Shown: positions 25,984-35,938 of the stretch, piece by piece
Position numbering within the stretch: the first letter of the stretch is position 1
Layout: each line of letters starts with the position of its first letter
Assembly: GCA_019925795.1 (NCBI GenBank)
Contig: CM034304.1
Coordinates: 7,069,471 to 7,133,470 of the forward strand
Origin: Dendrobium chrysotoxum
Taxonomy: Eukaryota; Streptophyta; Magnoliopsida; Asparagales; Orchidaceae
DNA: 64,000 bases
Reading direction: 5' to 3'
Notes under the pieces: model-generated
Seen by the model: only the letters and a program-made list of their open reading frames with translations
Database searches by the model: none
Told to the model about the DNA's origin: nothing
Position numbers and translations under genes: made by a program

Positions 25984-28023
25984 TCTTCCAGTCTTGATCC
26001 TCTATGATGGGCATATTACTACCCCATCATGCGATCTCCCAATTTCAATGCTCAGTGATGGCATATTCCTACACCATCATCTGATCTCCTAGTTTTAATC
26101 CTCTGTGATGGGCATATTCCTACCACATCATACAATTACCCAATTTCAATCCTCTGTGATGGGCATATTCTTACCCCATTATATGATCTCCTAATTTTGA
26201 TCCTCTAAGATGGGCATATTCCTACCCCATCATATGATCTCCTAGATTTGATTCTCTATGATGGGCATATTCTTATCCCATTAAATGATCTCCCATTTTT
26301 GTTCCTCTGTGATTGACGTATTCCTACCGCTTCATATGATCTCCCAGCTTCAATCTTAAGTGATTATATATTCCTACCCCATCATATGATCTCCTAGTTT
26401 TGATCCTCATTGATAGGCATATTCCTACCCCTTCATATGATCTTCTAGTTTTGATCCTCAGTGATGGGCATATTCATACCAAATCTTATGATCTCCCAAT
26501 TTTGATCCTCTACTATGGGCATATTCCTACCCCATCATATGATCTTCCAGTCTTGATCCTCTATGATGGGTATATTCCTACCCCAAACACACAATATCCC
26601 AATTTTAATTCTCTATGATGGGCGTATTCCTACCCCATCATACAATCTCCTAATTTTGATCCTTAGTGATGGGCATATTCCTACCTCTTCATACGATCTT
26701 GCAGTTTCAATCCTCTATGATGGGCATATTTCTAGCCCATAATACAATCTCCCAGTTTTGGCCTCTGTGATGGGCATATTTCTACCCCATTATAAGATCT
26801 CCTAATTTTAATACTCTATGATGGGCATATTCTCCCTACATCATATGATCTCCAAGTTTCGTTCCTTTGTGATTGGCATCTTCCTACCCCATTTTTTGAT
26901 CTGCTAGTTTCGATCCTCTATGATGGGCATATTCTTATCCCATTAAATGATCTCCCATATTTATTCCGCTGTGATGGGCATATTTCTACCCCATCATATG
27001 ATATCGCAGTTTTGATCCTATGTGACTGCATATCCATACGCCATCATATAATCTCTAGTTTTGATCCTTAGTGATGGGCATATTCCTACCCCTTTATATG
27101 ATCATCCAAATTTGATCCTTAGTGATGGGTATACTCTTACCCCATCATATGATCTCCCAATTTTGACCCTCTAAGATGGGCATATTCCTACCCCATCAGA
27201 TGATCTTCCAGTCTTAATCCTATGTGATGGGCATTATCCTACCCCCATCACATGATCTCCCAATTTTAATTCTCTGTGATAGGCATATTCCTACCCCATC
27301 TTACAATCTCCTAATTTTGATCCTCAGTGATGGGCGTATTCCTACCCCTTCATGCGATTCTACTGTTTCAGTCCTCTATAATGGGCATATTCCTAGCCCA
27401 TCATAAGATCTTCCAGTTTGGATCCTCTGTGACGAGCATATTTTTACCCCATTATAAGATCTCCTATTTTCAATCCTCTATGATGGGTATATTCCCACCC
27501 CATTGTATGATCTCACAGTATTGATCCTTTGTGATGGGTATATTCCTACCCCATCATATGATCTCCCAGTTCTAATCCTCTTTGATATAAATAAATTCCT
27601 ACCCCATCATACGATCTACCAGTTTTGATCCTCTAAGATGGGCATATTCTTACCCGATCATATGATCTCCCAAGTTTGGTCCTCTCTAATAGGCATCTTC
27701 TTACCCCATTATATGATCTCCCAGTTTTCATCCTCTGTGATGGGCTTATTCCTAGCCCATCCTAAGATCTGCCAGTTTGAATCCTTTATGATGGGCATAT
27801 TCCTACCCCATCATATTGTCTTTCACTTTTGATCCTCTTTGATGGGCATATTTCAACCCCATCAAACGATCTCCTAGTTTTGATCCTTTATGATGGGCAT
27901 ATTCCTACCCCATCATATAATCTCCTAGTTTTGATCCTCTATGTTGGGTATATTCCAACCCCATCAAATGACCTCCTAGTTTTGATCCTCTGTGATGGGC
28001 ATATTCCTAGCCCATCATACGAT
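25984..28023. repeat. 51-bp satellite, array II
   Basis: This is the same 51-bp monomer family as array I, in the same orientation and in register with it once element A is removed. Its length is about 2040 bp, equal to 40 monomers. It stops abruptly within a monomer after CCCATCATACGAT, where LTR-derived sequence begins. Confidence 0.95.
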
Positions 28024-28758
28024 TTGTTCAGGTATTTAAAATAATCATCTTGCTCGATCATTTGATCATCCTGGATGGCCAGTTCTTGAGTGTCTTTTGA
28101 TCGTCTAGTACTATGTCTAACTATTAATTATTATCTCTTGCAGTAGATGGGTTATCCAGTATAAAGTAGAGGTATTATCCAGGATGATTAGTTAAAAATT
28201 TATAGATTTCATCATGTATGATGGGTGATGATTAATTTTCATAACATGCAACATTCTGATCATATAGTATGATCGTCTTGTATGATTTGATTGATCAATT
28301 TAACTATAATTAATCCCCTAATCATGGGATCAATTTTGGCATGATTATCATAAATCAGCCAAGATGATCTTGATCATCCTTTACAATGAGAGTAAATTTT
28401 GAAATATAAAATCTTACCAAAATTGTGATTGGCAGCCTATTTCTAAACTTAAAATGTGTCGTCTTATACGATATAGGGATCATCCAAGATGATTAGTTTA
28501 AATAATTTGATTTGGCAAAGATGCCCTAATTAGGGTTTTTGGATAAACTGATCATCCACGATGATATAAATCAACTTATACAATTAGTTCAAGAAATTAA
28601 AAATTTTCCTAACTCACTTACCACTCCTTTGAGTGTGTATGATCAAGATTACTTAGCTTCAGGATCCATCATAGATTATTTGACTCAAGAAAAAGTAAAA
28701 AATGCATTAGAAATGAACTTATAGACGGACACAATCCTAGTCTACCCAATCTTGAGCT
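28024..28758 (-). mobile_element. C-prime: LTR remnant of a related element, left part
   Basis: This stretch aligns by landmarks with U3 of element B: TTTTGGCA, then AAAATCTTACCAAAATTGTG and GGCAGCC, then the palindrome position, then GAGTGTGTATGAT and GACTCAAGAAAAAG. It is therefore the middle to distal part of a Sirevirus-type LTR in the same orientation as B. Its continuation is at 39785, on the far side of B, since B inserted into it with a GAGCT duplication. Its palindromes differ from B's: ATCATCC..GATGAT at 28174-28188, 28479-28493 and 28551-28565, and a partial copy at 28064-28077. A 61-codon open frame at 28539-28724 lies inside this noncoding region and is probably chance. Confidence 0.7.
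28754..28758. repeat. Target site duplication of element B (left)
   Basis: GAGCT directly precedes the left LTR and recurs directly after the right LTR at 39780-39784. A 5-bp duplication is typical of copia integrases. Confidence 0.93.
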
Positions 28759-29532
28759 TGAAAGTACGAGATGTGCCAAAAGGGGGGGTGAATTGGTATT
28801 TTAAAAATTTAACCCTACACAAGAGTTCTAATTTTTTTTGTATTTTCAAAACATAATTTAACGACTAATGTGCGGAAGCAAATACAACGTTCACAACGAT
28901 GAAATTGATAGTTCAATTTTAGATTTTACACTACAATATTTAAATATTGATTTTTCACCAAGCAATTAAAACGCACAAATTTAAAGCATGAAAAGTAAAG
29001 TACGGTAAACAGGAAAAAACACACCAGAGATTTTTATAGTGGTTCGGTCACTTGACCTACGTCCACTCCCCGGAGTCCTCTACTCCGGGATTTGCACTAG
29101 TAAAAGTTGACTCTCCTTTTGCCCCCACAGCAAGGCGGAGAAGCCTTTACAATACTCACTTTCACCTCCCTCGGTGCGGCAGAATACCAAACGCTATGTC
29201 ACCCTCCTGGTGACGGCAGCGAACCTTCTCCTTTTTCTCCCTCCTGGAGATGGCAGAGTACCTTGGCGATGTTGATCTTGAAGTGACTCTTCCCTCGAGA
29301 ACTTTCTTGAAGCTTCCAAAGCCACAAGAGGAGCAAAGCATGTAGCTAGCTTGGAGCCACCGTGTGATCCCCTCACACTACTTCTCCCTCACGCTCAAGC
29401 TCACCTTCACCTTCCTCTCTCAAGCTCTAGATCTCTCCAAAAACTTCTCTCTACTGAATCCCCTTCTTTTTCCTCCAAGCCTCTCACAGCAAAAGGATTG
29501 ATCAACAACTCCCTAAAGAAAATTTTAAGTTG

Positions 29533-29540
29533 TTTTTATA
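29533..29540 (-). promoter_or_regulatory. Probable TATA box in the B 3' LTR
   Basis: The minus strand reads TATAAAAA, preceded by TGA. The same box is at 38588-38595 in the 5' LTR, and related boxes sit at the matching place in A and C-prime. All perfect TCGTACAGTACGA palindromes in the LTR lie upstream of it, at distances of about 46 to 880 bp. Confidence 0.5.
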
Positions 29541-29585
29541 TCAGGCTTCAGAAAACCCTAAAAGTTTCAACTTTTGCATTTCTGT

Positions 29586-30417
29586 TCGTACAGTACGATT
29601 TATAATCATACCGTACGATCAGTTCAATTACAGCTCCGTCCAGTACGAGTACAGACGAACAGGCATCGAATTTTATTCATATCGTACGGTACGATATGTA
29701 TATCATACAGTACGATACTGTTGATTCGTACTGTTCGTACGGGATGAACTGTGGGACGAACCTCGGGACGAAAGAACTCGTCTCTGTCAGTCATCCAGCA
29801 CTCATTTAATCGTACAGTACGAATAACATCTTTCATGATATCATCCTGTATGATAAGAATATCGTCCAGGATGAATAGTACAAAAATTCTTGGGATCGTC
29901 TGGTACGATCGCTGGGACGAAGGAAATCATCTCTAACAATCGTCCAGCACTCCACCAGTCGTACAGTACGATCAGTTCATTTCTTGATATCGTCCTGTAC
30001 GATATGAATATCGTCTAGGACGAATAGAACAAAAAACCTTGGTTTCATCTGGTACGGTCTCTGGGAGGAATGAAGTCGTCTCTGCAAGTCGTACAGTACG
30101 ATATATGATCGTATAGTACGATCTATATATAAAATAGAAACCAATGTTTATTTCTTGATTAGGGAGATAATTTTGGCAAGTTTTAATTAATCGTACAGTA
30201 CGAACCGTATCGTACAATACGATCAGTTCAGAAAATCAAATTCAAAAACTTACCAAACTTATTCTGGCGGCTAGGGTTTCACAATTACATATTATCGTAC
30301 AGTACGATATTGATCGTACAGTACGATAAGTTTGTAAACTTAATCATTCGAAAATTAGCCGTTAGCCTGAGTATTTTTAATTAATCGTACAATACGATCC
30401 AAGATCGTACAGTACGA
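29586..30417. promoter_or_regulatory. Array of TCGTACAGTACGA palindromes in U3 of B (3' LTR)
   Basis: Perfect copies of the 13-bp palindrome are at 29586-29598, 29810-29822, 29959-29971, 30089-30101, 30191-30203, 30295-30307, 30314-30326 and 30405-30417. Many one- or two-base variants lie between them, for example TCGTACGGTACGA, TCGTATAGTACGA and TCGTCCTGTACGA. The flanking sequence is unrelated except for a local repeat of about 140-150 bp (29790-30090). Repeated exact dyads in unlike surroundings argue for selection on the motif. No binding protein is known from the sequence. Confidence 0.8.
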
Positions 30418-30729
30418 TTTGCTTAAAAAAAATTAATCATTTCTTAAAAAAAATTCTCCCCCTGTGTGTGTGTATGGTTGCTCCTTTCACATGCATGCTT
30501 CTGTGGCAGACTCAAAAAAAAAATAAAGAAATAAAAATTACAGACTCTTCAACATCCTATTCTGCCCGATTCGAGTCTCCAGCAATCTTTAGCAGTGTGC
30601 ATCTGACCTGAAATGTTAGTGCTCATATACAAAGATTAAACATTTGTAATCTAACGGAAGTCTATATGTACTCAGTAAGTATTAGTTGTCACCATCAAAA
30701 TTAAGTGCTCGGGATCCTGGATTTCAACA

Positions 30730-30743
30730 ATCTCCCCCTTTTT
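30730..30743 (-). promoter_or_regulatory. Polypurine tract of element B
   Basis: The minus strand reads AAAAAGGGGGAGAT immediately upstream of the 3' LTR, the expected plus-strand primer. It is identical to the tract in element A. Confidence 0.9.
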
Positions 30744-31057
30744 GATGGTGTCAAATAATATTTTTTGATGGACAGATGTTCTGACTTCTTTAGCTCCCCC
30801 TCAGAAGAGTAGCTTATTAATTTTTAAATAGGAGGAGAAGAAACAGTTTTTTTTTTTATTATAACATAAATATAACAACAAGATAAAAAAAAACCAATGT
30901 AGTGAGAACATAAACAACCAATAGCATTTAATAGTAAGCAAAAACATAATACAGAACACACAGAAAAGTCTCCCCCTTTTGACAGCACCAACAAGGGAAG
31001 AAAAAGAAAAAATAAGTACACTGATAACAAACAGAAAACAGAAACATCTACAACAAC
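30744..31057 (-). other. Element B spacer between aORF and PPT, with two extra PPT-like tracts
   Basis: The spacer is noncoding. Additional G-rich purine tracts (minus strand) lie at 30794-30801 and 30970-30980, the latter followed by a GACAGCACCAACAAGGGAAG stretch also seen in A in diverged form. Poly-T and poly-A runs occur at 30848-30858 and nearby. Multiple PPT-like copies before the 3' LTR are a recognised Sirevirus feature. Confidence 0.7.
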
Positions 31058-32176
31058 CTAAAAATCTGGATCCTGATCCGGAGGTGGTGGTGGAGGGTCG
31101 GGAAACAGCTGGTGGTACTGATGAAGGGAGGCGAACTGGTGATCGATCGATGTGAAGCGCTCCCTAAACCATTTCATATCCGTGTCATGCTCCTGATGTT
31201 GCTGAGCAATGTGGGCATCCAACCGAGTCTCCAGACGATCAAGTCGTCGAATAATGTCGTCGTGAGGGTAGTCGGGAGGAGCAAGGCCAGGTGGTTGGAT
31301 TGGTGGTGGCGGAGGTGCATCAGCAGGAGCAGCAGCCTCCTCGTCATCAAACTCGGGATCGGCGGGAGCGGCCCCCCGATGGAACAAGATACGAAAGGAG
31401 GCATCCGAGTAGAAGATAGGAAGGTGATCAGGAGGGAGCGGATAATGAAGTTAGTATTTTGCATCTAGGATGTAGCCTATGACATGCCCTAAAGCAAGGT
31501 TCAGTTTACGACGGGCACCGGGATATCGGAAGGCAGACAAGGTATAAATGTAGTCAAACACCATTTGGGCTTCATTGAATTTTGTGCTAGACATAATGAG
31601 ATAGGTGACGACAGAAAGTAGGGGAGTAATATGGATGCGATCTCCAGCCTTAGGTATAATAGATGTGCGTAGGACATGCTGGATAACGCGGGCATTTTGA
31701 TTTAAGGTTTGGACCAGGGGTAGGTGTTGATTGGAGGGGACACCTCTAAGGGTCATATTTACTGACGTCCAATCATAGTCGTGGGAGATCATGGATTGGG
31801 GACGAGGGCCGTCAGTGGACAGCCCGATGTGCTCAGCAATGTCGTTGACGGTGATAACGACATTCTGTTTACAGACATAAGATGTGAAGGTAGTGTTTTC
31901 AAGGTCGACTCGGATATTGGCAAAAAACTCAAACAAGAGTTCGGAGTGAAACGGAAAAGCAAGAGTCAGAAGGAATTGAAGGCTAGTGGAGGTGAACATA
32001 TTCATCACCTAAAAATTTAGGGCGGCCTAATTGAGCATGCGGGATGGAGTGAACTTTGCCTCCTTGATTTTGATATACGCTTTCTCGTCCGCAGCGGAGA
32101 GAAAACGATCATCGAAGCGCCGAGAGGAGGAATAGCTCCCGACGATCATACGACCGCGCTTACTGGACCCAGACAT
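31058..32176 (-). pseudogene. Element B accessory ORF (aORF) with three nonsense codons
   Basis: A single reading frame of 373 codons runs from the ATG at 32176 (MSGSSKRGRM) to a stop at 31058-31060. It is broken by TAG at 32027-32029 and 32009-32011 and TAA at 31451-31453, with no frameshift. The first 240 or so residues form a globular domain with motifs such as TVNDIAEHIGL, ITPLLSVVTYLIM and LALGHVIGYILDAKY. This resembles PF20167 (putative plant transposon protein), an assignment from memory. A proline/alanine-rich linker (APADAPPPPPIQPPG) follows. A basic/acidic helix (IIRRLDRLETRLDAHIAQQ) suggests dimerisation, and the tail is PPPPPPDQDPDF. No signal peptide or clear membrane segment is visible, so an envelope role is not supported. 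It sits behind its own TATA box and palindrome array. Confidence 0.75.
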
Positions 32177-32730
32177 TTTGGAAGAAAGGATTGGATGAGT
32201 GATGAAATTCAGAGGGATTGAAGGTGAGGAGAATTGGCAAAGAATCCCTCCCGTTTTATAGAATTTGGAGGATATCGTACAGTACGATTGAGCATCGTAC
32301 AGTACGATATGCGCAATAATGTCGTCTGGACGATCTTTCAGAAAAGTGAGTCAAATCGTACAGTACGATCAGTATCGTACTGTACGAACGTTAGTGTAAG
32401 CGTTCGTCCCAACAAGTCGTCTGAACGACTTTTGACCAAAAGTGTTCGTACAGTACGAACAGGTGTGTGTACAATACGATAGGCAATAATGTTCGTACCC
32501 ACCGATTTAAATTCATCCTAATCCGTTTGACACGTGGCTCGTACAGTATGATTGGTATGTCGTACAGTACGATGACCAATAATTAGTATCGTACGATACG
32601 AGTAGTGAATCGTACAGTACGATAGGTATAAGACATGAAGGATCTGGACCGTGAATGGGAATGGACGGCTGAGATTGGAGTGATTTGAAGCTTATCGTAC
32701 AGTACGATAGTGGATCGTACAGTACGATTG
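32177..32730 (-). promoter_or_regulatory. Internal promoter of the B aORF with palindrome array
   Basis: On the minus strand a TATA box (TATAAAAC, plus-strand 32253-32260) lies about 77 bp upstream of the aORF ATG. Directly upstream, palindromes TCGTAC(A/T)GTACGA occur at 32275-32287, 32294-32306, about 32356, 32374 (T-centred), 32560, 32610, 32695 and 32715-32727, plus variants near 32446 and 32590. The unit is the same one that fills U3 of the LTR. I infer a separate subgenomic aORF transcript controlled by the same factor as the LTR. Function is not demonstrated. Confidence 0.65.
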
Positions 32731-32881
32731 TCAGAGAATACCAAAGTTTGTGAGCAACATGGGAAGAGGATCGGGAATCCAATTTTTTTATTTTTTTTTT
32801 GTTTGTTTTTTACCCTAAATTTTAACAAAAATAAAACAACCACAAACCACTTTTTTTTTTTATTTGTTTTTTTTTGTTACA
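32731..32881 (-). other. Spacer after the B pol stop
   Basis: This short noncoding stretch lies between the pol stop and the palindrome array. It contains T-rich runs at about 32786-32812 and 32850-32876 in plus orientation. I see nothing else in it. Confidence 0.6.
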
Positions 32882-35800
32882 TTAGGCGTGAATGTCTATG
32901 ACACCTAATTTGGTTCGTAAAGTGCTAAATGTGTCATAACCTAATGGTTTTGTGAAAATGTCCGCCAATTGATCTTCAGTAACAATGTGGTGCAGTTCAA
33001 TATCTCCTTTGGCTACATGATCTCTAATGAAATGAAGTCTAATGTCTATATATTTGGTTCGAATGTGTTGAATTGGATTTTTGGATATGCAAATTGAACT
33101 AGTGTTGTCACACATGATCGGAATGGTTCCTACAGGTAGTCCTAGATCTACAAGCTATTGTTTTAACTACAACACTTGTGCAACACAGCTACCTACCGTT
33201 ATATATTCCGCTTCAGCTGTGGATAGGGCTACTGAATTTTGTTTCCTACTGGACCATGAGACTAATGATTGTCCAATGAATTGACAAGTGCCAGAAGTGC
33301 TTTTTTTATCTACCGTAGATCCTGCAAAGTCTGAATTTGAGTATCCTAAGATTTCAAAAGAAGTGCTGTGTCTAGGATACCAAATTCCTAAGTTCGGGGT
33401 GCCTAGAAGATATCTAAGAATTCTTTTGACAGCAGTCATGTGAGATTCTTTCGGGTCAGCTTGAAAACGGGCACAGAGACACACACTAAACATTATGTCT
33501 GGTCTACTGGCAGTCAGATAGAGAAGCGATCCAATTATTCCCCTATACCTCTTTTGATCTACAGACTTCCCCCTGGGATCTTTATCCAATTAAATATTAG
33601 AGCTCATGGGTGTATTCATAGCCTTAGCATTGTCCATTTCATATTTTTTCAAAATATCGTTAACGTACTTAGACTGGCTAAGAAACGTTCCACCTTCCGT
33701 TTGTTTTACACTAAATCCAAGGAAGTAACTAAGTTCGCCCATCATGCTCATTTCAAACTCGTCGCTCATTATTTTTGAAAATTCATTACATAGGTTTTTC
33801 TCCGTCGATCTGAACAATATGTCATCTACATAAATCTGAATAATGAGTACTTCAACTCCTACCTTCTTCAAAAATAAGGTGGTGTCCACACTACCCTTTA
33901 TAAAGCCTCTATCTAGTAGGAACGTACTAAGTCTTTCATACCAGGCTCTAGGTGCTTGTTTTAACCCGTACAGTGCCTTTTTCAGTTTGAACACGTGGTT
34001 TGGAAATTGTGAGTTTTCAAACCCTGGAGGTTGCTCCACATACACATCTTCCTTGATTACTCCATTCAGGAAGGCACTCTTTACATCCATTTGATACAGC
34101 TTAAAATCCCTAAAACAAGCAAAAGCTAACAGTACCCTGATGGCTTCTAGTCTAGCTACCGGAGCAAAGGTTTCTTCAAAATCTATTCCTTCAATTTGGT
34201 TATACCCCTTCGCTACTAACCTAGCCTTATTTCTTACTACTATTCCTGAGTCATTCATCTTATTTTTAAAGACCCACTTAGTTCCAACCACACTTTGCTC
34301 TTTAGGCCTTTTGACTAACTCCCATACATCATTCCTAACGAATTGGTTCAACTCTTCTTGCATTGCTAGGATCCAAAATTCATCTCCTAAGGCTTGATCT
34401 ATACTCGTGAGTTCAATCATAGATATGAATGCAGAATAGCTAACCTCTTTCCTAAGTCCATGCCTGATTTTTACCCCTTCTGATGGGTCTCCTAAGATCA
34501 GCTCTCTAGGATGACTAGAAGAAAATTTCCAATCTTTAGGCAGATGTTCCTGAGGTTCCGCTCTAATCTCTATGGTAATGGTTTCTACTCCCCGTATAAC
34601 CTCAACTTCTTCTTCTTCATGATTAGGTTCAGATGTCTTATTGGATTCATCAAATACCACATGAGTGGACTCTTCTACTACTAGGGTTCTCTTATTGAAT
34701 ATTCTATAGGCTTTACCTACAGATGAGTAGCCTAGGAAAACCCCTTCATCAGATTTAGGATCGAACTTTCCTAAGGGTGACTTGCCATTGATTAAGATGA
34801 AGCATTTGCACCCGAAAACGTGTAAGTGGGAAAGATTGGGTGTCCTACCCTTAAGCAACTCATAGGGTGTCTTATTAAGTTTGGATCTAACATTTACCCT
34901 GTTTAATACATAGCATGCGGTATTTACTGCTTCTGCCCAAAAGTATCTAGGGAGAGTGTATTCAGCTAACATAGCCCTAGCAGCTTCAACTAAAGTTCTA
35001 TTTTTTCTTTCTACTATTCCATTTTGCTGAGGAGTTCTAGGGGCAGGGAAATTATGTTCTATTCCAACCTCTTTACAAAAAGATTCAAACTTATCATTCT
35101 CAAATTCCCCACCGTGATCACTATGAATTGTTGAAATTATACATCCTAATTTCCTTTGAATCCAAGTGGAGAAAACTCTAAATTCTTCAAATGACTCACT
35201 CTTATGAGCTAAGAATTTCACCCAAGTAAACCTAGAGTAGTCATCTACTATTACAAACCCATACAACTTCCCTCCTAGGCTGGCTTTACTAACAGGTCCG
35301 AACAGGTCCATGTGGAGAGTTTCTAGTGGCCTAGTGGTGCTGATATCCTTGATTGCATGAAATGAAGATTTAACTTGTTTTCCTAATTGGCAAGCATCAC
35401 AAAGATGTTCCTTAGTAAAGTCTAACTTTGGTATGCCTCTAACTAAGTCTTTCTGAGTGATGTTCCTAAGTGTTTTCATACTAGCATGGCATAGTCTCCT
35501 GTGCCATAGCCAAGAGTCATCTGCTATTGTTTTCAGACACAAAGAGTTTGAGGTTTCAATGCAGTTCAAGTCTAACATGTAAATATTGTTTATGCATTTC
35601 CCTTCTAACACAAGTGAATCATTTAAGCTAATCATGCATTTGTTAGACAGAAATTTTATATCAAAGCCCTTGTCACATAGTTGACTTATACTTAAAAGAT
35701 TGTGCTTTAAACCATCCACTAAAAGTACATTCTCAATAATTAGATTTTTAGTATTTCCAATGATACCTGAGCCCACCACTTTTCTGGTGGTGTTGTCTCC

Positions 35801-35938
35801 CAAAGTTACCTTTCCTCCTGACCTGGCCTCCAGTGTCACGAACTGCTTCATGTCTCCAGTCATGTGTCTCGAGCAGCCACTATCCAGGTACCACATGCTC
35901 TCACTAGGTCTTTTGTGAGAGCATCCCTACAATGTCAA
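32882..35938 (-). pseudogene. Element B pol polyprotein: protease, integrase, RT, RNase H
   Basis: The first uninterrupted part (35896-33590, 768 residues) starts at the protease DSG motif (WYLDSGCSRHMTG). It continues with the HHCC integrase zinc site (H132, H137, C166, C169) and the integrase triad D197, D260 and E296 with the family's D-35-E spacing. The reverse transcriptase carries GTKWVFKNK, QMDVKSAFLNG and LYGLKQAPRAWY, and the catalytic YVDD is at residues 689-692. A TAA at 33590-33592 interrupts it. The RNase H part follows in the same frame with YSNSDFAG, STAEAEYI, CDNTSS and HIDIRLHF-like motifs, broken by TAG at 33167-33169 and 33155-33157, and ends at 32882. An additional TAG at 35927-35929 lies just after the gag stop. 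The protein would act in cytoplasmic particles to copy and integrate the element, but this copy is interrupted. Confidence 0.9.

Larger units (their letters stand above)
28759..30729 (-). repeat. Element B 3' LTR
   Basis: This 1971-bp LTR begins TGAAAGTACGAG and ends GATTTCAACA in plus orientation. On the minus strand, U3 covers about 30729-29540 and holds the palindromes. The TATA box is at 29533-29540, and the leader with CTCC-type repeats follows. It is nearly identical to 37813-39779. Confidence 0.95.

Noticed and set aside
28539..28724. Small ORF of 61 codons starting MDKLIIHDD
   Set aside because: It lies within the C-prime LTR remnant, aligned with noncoding LTR sequence in A and B, and overlaps a palindrome site. 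It is most likely chance.
29530..30217. Palindrome-rich DNA considered as a CRISPR-like array
   Set aside because: Spacing is irregular, the repeat is a 13-bp dyad, and the setting is a plant LTR with no cas genes.
30824..31030. Minus-strand ORF with hydrophobic residues (LFFLFLPLLVL)
   Set aside because: It overlaps the PPT-like tracts and poly-T/A runs between aORF and LTR, and it has no counterpart in element A.
31058..32176. aORF considered as a retroviral envelope-like gene
   Set aside because: No signal peptide, fusion peptide or transmembrane segment is visible, and the proline-rich/coiled-coil tail does not fit. I kept it as an accessory ORF of unknown function.
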